NCBI GenBank assembly: GCA_963749875.1
Contig: CAVVOX010000003.1
Span: 496,001 to 560,000 of the forward strand
From: JAHQVI01 sp963749875
GTDB lineage: Bacteria > Pseudomonadota > Alphaproteobacteria > Rhizobiales > Rhodomicrobiaceae
Length of the DNA stretch: 64,000 nucleotides
Direction: 5' to 3'
This document shows, one piece after another, positions 59,293 to 64,000 of the stretch (the first letter of the stretch is position 1; each line of letters opens with the position of its first letter). Both the position numbers and the translations under genes were made by a program. Below the pieces are notes generated by a model. The model was not told where the DNA came from, did no database searches, and was given only the letters and a program-made list of their open reading frames with translations.

Positions 59293-59892
59293 TCATCCGG
59301 CGCCTTCATGGGGCCGGGCCGAAAGCGGAATCTCCTTCCTTAGACGGAGAAAATGGACGGCCGTGTCGCCATAGATTCGGCGGTCCAGGGCGACGAACGC
59401 TTCGGGCGGCGCGAGATCCGCATCCGCCCGCTCCTCGACAACGCAAACCGCGCCCGGTACGAGCCAGCCGCCGGAAAGCGCCGAGGCGAGCGCTTTTTCC
59501 GCCAGCCCTCTGCCGTAAGGAGGATCGGCCAGCAAGAGCCCGAAAGGACGCAAGGTTCCGATGTCGCCGAGCTTTGTCGCATCGCGCCGGTAAATTCTGG
59601 TGGAGCCCGTGCCGTTCAGCGTCTCGATATTGCGGCGAATGAGGCCGCGCGCCTCGGCGCTGTCTTCGACGAAATGCACATAGGTCGCGCCGCGGGAGAG
59701 CGCTTCAAGCCCGAGCGCGCCTGTGCCGGCGAACAGATCGAGGACGCGCAGGCCTTCGAGCGAGAAATCGTCAATGCTGTGGGCAAGAATATTGAAGATG
59801 GCCTCGCGCGCACGGTCGCTGGTCGGACGAATGGCATGGTTCTTCGGTGTTGCGAGGGCGGTGCCCCGGAAACGGCCGGCGACAATTCTCAT
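59293..59892 (-). CDS. rsmD: 16S rRNA (guanine-966-N2)-methyltransferase RsmD
   Basis: A 199-aa SAM methyltransferase. MRIVAGRFRGTAL at the start, RPTSDRAREAIFNIL, the SAM-binding VLDLFAGTGALGLEALSRGA, and the catalytic LLLADPPYGRG (DPPY). It overlaps rluB by 4 nt (ATGA), the standard alphaproteobacterial pair. Confidence 0.95.
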   Translation of the reverse strand: MRIVAGRFRGTALATPKNHAIRPTSDRAREAIFNILAHSIDDFSLEGLRVLDLFAGTGALGLEALSRGATYVHFVEDSAEARGLIRRNIETLNGTGSTRIYRRDATKLGDIGTLRPFGLLLADPPYGRGLAEKALASALSGGWLVPGAVCVVEERADADLAPPEAFVALDRRIYGDTAVHFLRLRKEIPLSARPHEGAG

Positions 59893-60761
59893 TTTTGGCG
59901 CTGCCTGCGGCGTGCCGGAGTGGGACGCTTCTCGGCCGAAGGCGCGCTGCCGCCTTTGCTCGGCACGGCCGCCGACGACCTTTTCTGCTTCAGCCCCAGG
60001 CGCTCCGTTTCCTTCTGGCCGAGTTGGTCGGCAAGCACCTTTCTTTTGACCTCGGCCACCGCGCCGGGCGCCAGATCTCCAAGCATGAACGGGCCGAAAG
60101 ACAAGCGAATGAGCCGGTTCACCTCCAGGCCGAGCGCCTCCAATATCCTGCGAACCTCACGGTTCTTGCCTTCCCGAAGTCCGATGGTCAGCCAGCTATT
60201 GGCGCCTTGCTGCCGGTCGAGCTTGGCCTCGATCGGCCCGTAGCGGACGCCGTCAACCTCGAATCCGCCGCCAAGCGCGTCTAGCGCGGATTGCGTCACC
60301 TGCCCGCGCGCCCTCACCCTGTAACGCCTGAGCCAGCCTGTTGCGGGCGCTTCCAGATGCCGGGCAAGGTCCCCGTCATTGGTGAGAAGCAGCAACCCTT
60401 CCGTGTTGAAATCGAGTCGGCCGACGGAGATCACGCGGGGCATCTCCGGCGGCAGCGCCTCGAAAACGGTGGGCCGGCCCTGCGGGTCGCGATGGGTGGT
60501 GACGCGCCCCTTCGGCTTGTGATAGCGCCAAAGCCGGGACGGCTCGGCCAAAGGCAAAGCTTTGCCGTCCACCAGGATCTTGTCGCTCGGGGTGACATTG
60601 ACCGCAGGCGTGTCAAGCCGGCGCCCGTTCAGGGAGACCCGGCCCGCCTCGATCAGCCTTTCCGCATCACGCCGCGAGCAGAGGCCGGAACGCGCGATGA
60701 TTTTGGCGATTCGCTCGCCTGGCAAGGCTTCAGTGGTGTGAGTATCTCGGCCAAGACGCAT
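59889..60761 (-). CDS. rluB: 23S rRNA pseudouridine synthase, RluB/RsuA family
   Basis: A 290-aa enzyme. The S4 RNA-binding domain (RIAKIIARSGLCSRRDAERLIEAGRVSLNGR) is followed by the RsuA-type catalytic domain with Asp in ISVGRLDFNTEGLLLLTNDG and KNREVRRILEALG. A basic Lys/Arg tail ends the protein. ATG 60761 has AGAGG upstream; the longer frame to 60857 is not needed. It is divergent from the 345-aa unknown gene, so the 61-nt gap must hold both promoters. Confidence 0.92.
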   Translation of the reverse strand: MRLGRDTHTTEALPGERIAKIIARSGLCSRRDAERLIEAGRVSLNGRRLDTPAVNVTPSDKILVDGKALPLAEPSRLWRYHKPKGRVTTHRDPQGRPTVFEALPPEMPRVISVGRLDFNTEGLLLLTNDGDLARHLEAPATGWLRRYRVRARGQVTQSALDALGGGFEVDGVRYGPIEAKLDRQQGANSWLTIGLREGKNREVRRILEALGLEVNRLIRLSFGPFMLGDLAPGAVAEVKRKVLADQLGQKETERLGLKQKRSSAAVPSKGGSAPSAEKRPTPARRRQRQK

Positions 60762-60822
60762 CTTTGCCTCTTTTAAGTTGCTATAATCACAAAACTGATT
60801 CTTGACATAATGGGGATATTGG

Positions 60823-61860
60823 ATGCGTCGAGATCGCATAATAAGAGCCGTCAACACGCTGAAAGACGCTCTGCAAGCCGCGCAGATCCGGGAGCTGTTA
60901 CGGGCCGCGCGAAATGGTCAGCAGGCCGAAGGGGTCAACCGGACCCAGAAGATCCTGCTCGCCTACAATGTGTTCATGCGTCATTACCAGGAATTCGACG
61001 AAGAGGAAAAGGAGATGATGACCTTCTTCGGTCTCACTCCTCTGCTCGACATCGCCTTCTGGTCCGCGCTCGTCGACGGCGAGCAGGCGGTTTCCCGCAA
61101 GGTCATGGCGGACGTCGATGTCGGCGCCTATAATGTGATTTTCGTGATGCCGAAGCTGCGCGAGCTTCTGCTGCGCGAAACGGATCGCGAGCAGCTTATC
61201 GTCGCCGACGCTTCAGGCAGCGATCAGGAGATCAAGCGCCTGCGCCTCCTGGTGGCCGAGCGCGACCGCTCGCTGACCGATCCGCATGTGATCATCAATG
61301 TCATGCGCTCGATCGATGAGTTCTACGAAGGCATGGGCGCTTTGCGCGGCGGCGACCATCCGGGATTGTCAGTCGGCGCGATCAACTCCGGTAGCACCAA
61401 GAGCTTCGACTTCTTCGGCTCCACCACCATCATGGATGAGATTTCAGAACTGCTCATCGCCGTTTGGGATCGCATCAAATATTCCGCGGAGGAGAATTTC
61501 CGTTACCAGATCGAAGTCGCTATGATGGCGGCGGGCTTCATCAATCGCGTCAAGGATGCCCAGGCGGCCGGCCGCATCAGTGACGATCAGGGGCAGCGCA
61601 TTACCCGTTCTGTCGCCAAGGCGATCGAGACGCTGTTCCGCGCCGGCGCTTACACGGAAAGCATGGATGAGGTCCGCGAGGTCCGGGCCAGCGAGTTCCT
61701 CATTCCGAAAACGCAGCTGCTGGAATATCGCCGCGAGGAGGCTCGCGTTGAATTCAAGTCGATCGAAATGCGTGACGGTCTGGAGACGGCCGAGAAAGCC
61801 GAACCGCTCACCCGCGTTCAGGACGGCAATGAGGCTTCCGCTAAGGAGTTCTTCCGCTAA
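60823..61860 (+). CDS. Unknown 345-aa helical protein, C terminus shortened by a tandem duplication
   Basis: A soluble, mostly helical protein with no signal peptide. Notable stretches: DALQAAQIRELLRAARNGQQAEG, ILLAYNVFMRHYQEFDEEEKEMM and FFGSTTIMDEISELLIAVWDRIKYSAEENFRYQIE. I do not recognise the family. At the 3' end a 16-bp tandem duplication shifts the frame and gives TAA at 61858. Removing one unit continues the frame to 61948 with an acidic tail (EPSADEPGAAAAQSASGTSDEED), so the original protein was probably about 368 aa. It lies between rluB and tadA, which are usually close together. Confidence 0.75.
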   Translation: MRRDRIIRAVNTLKDALQAAQIRELLRAARNGQQAEGVNRTQKILLAYNVFMRHYQEFDEEEKEMMTFFGLTPLLDIAFWSALVDGEQAVSRKVMADVDVGAYNVIFVMPKLRELLLRETDREQLIVADASGSDQEIKRLRLLVAERDRSLTDPHVIINVMRSIDEFYEGMGALRGGDHPGLSVGAINSGSTKSFDFFGSTTIMDEISELLIAVWDRIKYSAEENFRYQIEVAMMAAGFINRVKDAQAAGRISDDQGQRITRSVAKAIETLFRAGAYTESMDEVREVRASEFLIPKTQLLEYRREEARVEFKSIEMRDGLETAEKAEPLTRVQDGNEASAKEFFR

Positions 61861-61865
61861 GGAGC
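61834..61865 (+). repeat. 16-bp tandem duplication
   Basis: CTTCCGCTAAGGAG occurs twice at a 16-bp interval (61834 and 61850), followed by TT and CC respectively. Sixteen is not a multiple of three, so the second copy brings a TAA into frame. Confidence 0.85.
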
Positions 61866-61990
61866 CTTCCGCCGATGAGCCGGGCGCGGCGGCTGCGCAG
61901 TCTGCAAGCGGAACGTCGGACGAGGAGGATGGGGACGAAGCCGCCTGACCTTTCGGCATATAGGCCCGGCGGACGGCTCTGCCCGGCCCG

Positions 61991-62440
61991 ATGACCGATC
62001 CCTCCTTCATGGCTCTCGCACTCGACGAGGCTAGAGCTGCATATTCTCGTGGCGAAGTGCCGGTGGGGGCGGCGCTGGTGGCGCCGGATGGCGCGGTTCT
62101 GGCGTGCGATGGCAACCGCACCCTCGAATTCCGCGACCCGACGGCCCATGCCGAGCTGCTGGTCATCAGGGCCGGCGCGAAGATAATCGGCAGCGAACGG
62201 CTTATCGGTTGCCAGCTTTATGTGACGCTGGAGCCATGCACCATGTGCACGGCCGCGATCTCCTTCGCACGCATTGGCCGACTCTATTTCGGCGCCCCGG
62301 ACGAGAAGGCCGGCGCGGTGGAACATGGCGTGCGGTTCTTCTCCCAGCCGACCTGCCACCACGCCCCGGAGGTCTACGGCGGAATCGCGGAAAGCAAATC
62401 CGCCGAACTGCTCCGTGCCTTCTTCAAAGCGCGACGCTAG
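61991..62440 (+). CDS. tadA: tRNA-specific adenosine deaminase TadA
   Basis: A 149-aa zinc deaminase that converts A34 to inosine in tRNA-Arg(ACG). HAELLVIRAG holds the zinc His and catalytic Glu; EPCTMCTAAISFARI holds the two zinc Cys. The 3' part LYFGAPDEKAGAVEHG is typical. The stop codon TAG is the first triplet of repeat copy 6. Confidence 0.95.
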   Translation: MTDPSFMALALDEARAAYSRGEVPVGAALVAPDGAVLACDGNRTLEFRDPTAHAELLVIRAGAKIIGSERLIGCQLYVTLEPCTMCTAAISFARIGRLYFGAPDEKAGAVEHGVRFFSQPTCHHAPEVYGGIAESKSAELLRAFFKARR

Positions 62441-62565
62441 ATCAACCCTCGTTCAAGTGGAATCACCTGGACGAGGTCAAGCTGATCTATATCAAAAGGC
62501 GAGCGCAACTGTCCTCGCGTCCATCCCCGCCTTCGCGGGGACATGCCTGGACGCGCGTTGCGCTA
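62438..62565. repeat. 128-nt modular palindromic repeat, copy 6
   Basis: Exactly 128 nt from TAG to CTA. The TAG is the tadA stop. It lies between convergent tadA and ilvE, whose stop is 17 nt beyond the CTA. Confidence 0.9.
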
Positions 62566-62581
62566 AGCGCCGCCAGAACCG

Positions 62582-63481
62582 TTATCCGGCCGCGGCGAGC
62601 TTCTGTGCCGGAGGCTGCACCTCCGCGGCATAATCTTCCATGAGCGTCTTGGTGATTTCGCCGACGATGAATCGGTGGTCCCCGATCTCCGACACCGGCG
62701 TGACCTCGGCAGCGCTGCCGGTGAGGAAGCACTGTTCGAAATTGCCCATCTCTTCCGGCATGATCACGCGTTCGATGACCTTCCAGCCGCGCTTTTCGGC
62801 GAGGCCGATGACCGTGCGGCGGGTGATGCCGTCGAGGAAACAATCAGGCGTCGGTGTGTGCAGCTCTTCGCCTTTGACGAAGAAGATGTTGGCGCCGGTC
62901 GACTCGGCGACCTGTCCGCGCCAGTCCAGCATCAGCGCGTCGGCATAGCCCATGCGCTCCGCCCGGTGCTTCTCAATCGTGCAGATCATGTAAAGGCCGG
63001 TGGCCTTGGATCGCGACGGCGCGGTGCGCGGGTCGGGCCGGCGATATTCGGCCATGCAGAGACGAATGCCCTTCAGCCGCTGCTCCATATCGAAATAGGT
63101 GCCCCAATACCAGGAGGCGATCGCCAGATGGATGGTGTTCTTCTGCGCCGAGACGCCCATCATTTCCGAGCCGCGCCACGCAATCGGACGGACATAGCCA
63201 TCGACGATGCCGTTCGCGCGCACGGCGTCTCGGCACGCCTGATCGACGTCCGCCACGCTGTAGGGGATCTCGAACCCTAAAACGCCCGCGGAGCGGTGCA
63301 GGCGCTCGGAATGTTCGGTCAGTTTGAATATCTCGCCGCCATAGACGCGCTCCCCTTCGAACACCGCGCTGGCATAATGCAGGCCGTGGGTCAGGACATG
63401 GAGCTTGGCTTCGCGCCACGGAACGAGCTCGCCATCGTACCAGATATGCCCATCACGTTGATCATAGGGGTCGACTGTCAT
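62582..63481 (-). CDS. ilvE: Branched-chain amino acid aminotransferase
   Basis: A 299-aa fold-type IV PLP enzyme that makes Leu, Ile and Val from their keto acids. Motifs: LTHGLHYASAVFEGERVYGG, YVRPIAWRG, the PLP Lys in SRSKATGLYMI, EHTGANIFFV-like AESTGANIFFVKG, and DGITRRTVIGLA. It is divergent from a MarR-type regulator, an arrangement common in Hyphomicrobiales. Confidence 0.93.
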   Translation of the reverse strand: MTVDPYDQRDGHIWYDGELVPWREAKLHVLTHGLHYASAVFEGERVYGGEIFKLTEHSERLHRSAGVLGFEIPYSVADVDQACRDAVRANGIVDGYVRPIAWRGSEMMGVSAQKNTIHLAIASWYWGTYFDMEQRLKGIRLCMAEYRRPDPRTAPSRSKATGLYMICTIEKHRAERMGYADALMLDWRGQVAESTGANIFFVKGEELHTPTPDCFLDGITRRTVIGLAEKRGWKVIERVIMPEEMGNFEQCFLTGSAAEVTPVSEIGDHRFIVGEITKTLMEDYAAEVQPPAQKLAAAG

Positions 63482-63648
63482 AATTTCCTCCAGCGGCGAG
63501 CGTAATTATCGGCGTCAATCCTCAAAGCCATAGGAACTTCGAATCACTATCACCCTGTAATGCCGATGTGCAGGGAATTTCGCCGAAGACTGACGTATGG
63601 TGTCAGGTTAGACTTGCTTCGGCTAGCAAAAAGGCCAAATATGTCAAC

Positions 63649-64000
63649 ATGGCTGACGTAATTCCCGAAACGCGGCGACGCCGGACGGGCGACTCCTTCG
63701 TGAGCGCCGAAGAATCGCGCCCATCCCAGGACATTCCGGCGGACGACGACCTCTACAAATATGTGGAGGCCCTGTTTTTCGCTTATCGCGACTTCATCAG
63801 CGAACCCGACCGCATTCTGAGCGAAATCGGCTTTGGGCGCGCGCATCATCGCGTGCTGCATTTCGTCGATCGGTATCCGGGGATGCGCGTCGCCGACCTT
63901 CTTGATATTTTGCAGATCACCAAGCAAAGCTTGGCCAGAGTGCTTCGCGAGCTGGTCCGGGAAGGCTATGTCACGCAGAAATCCGGCAAGGCGGACAAGC
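63649..64000 (+). CDS. MarR-family regulator, 3' end beyond the window
   Basis: A frame open from ATG 63649 to the window edge (117 codons). After a disordered N terminus it has EALFFAYRDFISEPDRILSEIGFGRAHHRVLHFVDRYPGMRVADLL and DILQITKQSLARVLRELVREGYV, a clear MarR winged-helix domain. Divergent from ilvE across 167 nt; it may regulate ilvE or its own gene. Confidence 0.88.
   Translation, partial: MADVIPETRRRRTGDSFVSAEESRPSQDIPADDDLYKYVEALFFAYRDFISEPDRILSEIGFGRAHHRVLHFVDRYPGMRVADLLDILQITKQSLARVLRELVREGYVTQKSGKADK

Overview
The window is a high-GC chromosomal segment of an alphaproteobacterium, most likely order Hyphomicrobiales (Rhizobiales). Lineage markers are CpdR, an NDUFA12-type complex I subunit gene, a BA14K-type secreted protein, the TIGR02186/TSUP pair, a Porin_2-type porin, a PodJ-like Sel1 protein, the recG-sdhE-mfd locus and the rsmD-rluB-tadA locus. 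The rank is inferred from gene content; no rRNA is present.

Layout. 0-9.5 kb: a sensory cluster. A leftward operon encodes an NMT1-type solute-binding protein, a HAMP histidine kinase, an ethylene-receptor-like (ETR1-type) membrane histidine kinase interrupted by one TGA, an Rcp1-like response regulator and a REC-PAS-PAS hybrid kinase. Divergent to it are a REC/zinc-ribbon (TackOD1-like) protein and an HlyD-like membrane fusion protein. 10-24 kb: porin, DUF2892, glmU, glmS, a SPOR-domain protein, recG, sdhE, mfd, DUF952 and pyrD. Several of these normally essential or core genes carry single-base indels, which points to local sequence errors rather than decay. 24-38 kb: MATE exporter, DUF6460, a degenerate PdeM-like phosphoesterase, TIGR02186/TSUP, PodJ-like protein, YjbQ, CpdR, an unknown 241-aa protein and class II ribonucleotide reductase NrdJ with an unusually long upstream region containing four tandem hairpins. 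38-43 kb: NDUFA12, thiolase, PEP-mutase-family protein, LipB, tRNA-Leu(GAG), then a partial copy of the tRNA 3' end followed directly by an 843-bp IS5/IS427-type element. 43-49.5 kb: BA14K protein, HesB/IscA, DMT transporter, EttA, and a divergent cyclase/Crp-like pair. 49.5-64 kb: mutL, pgi, two M16 peptidases, a lipoprotein and lspA in one direction, then an MMPL transporter, rsmD/rluB, an unknown 345-aa protein, tadA, ilvE and the start of a MarR regulator.

A modular palindromic repeat recurs in intergenic gaps, mostly between convergent genes. Four full copies are each exactly 128 nt from a leading TAG to a trailing CTA, and these edge triplets repeatedly serve as the stop codons of flanking genes. 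A second 105-nt module (C) abuts two of the copies. They probably act as bidirectional terminators or mRNA 3'-end stabilisers.

The best candidate for something unusual is the ETR1-like sensor kinase with its solute-binding-protein/multi-kinase operon. Other items of note are the stop-codon-forming repeats, the PdeM homologue lacking metal ligands, the cyclase/Crp module and the hairpin cluster upstream of nrdJ. No CRISPR array, phage or recognisable defence system was seen.
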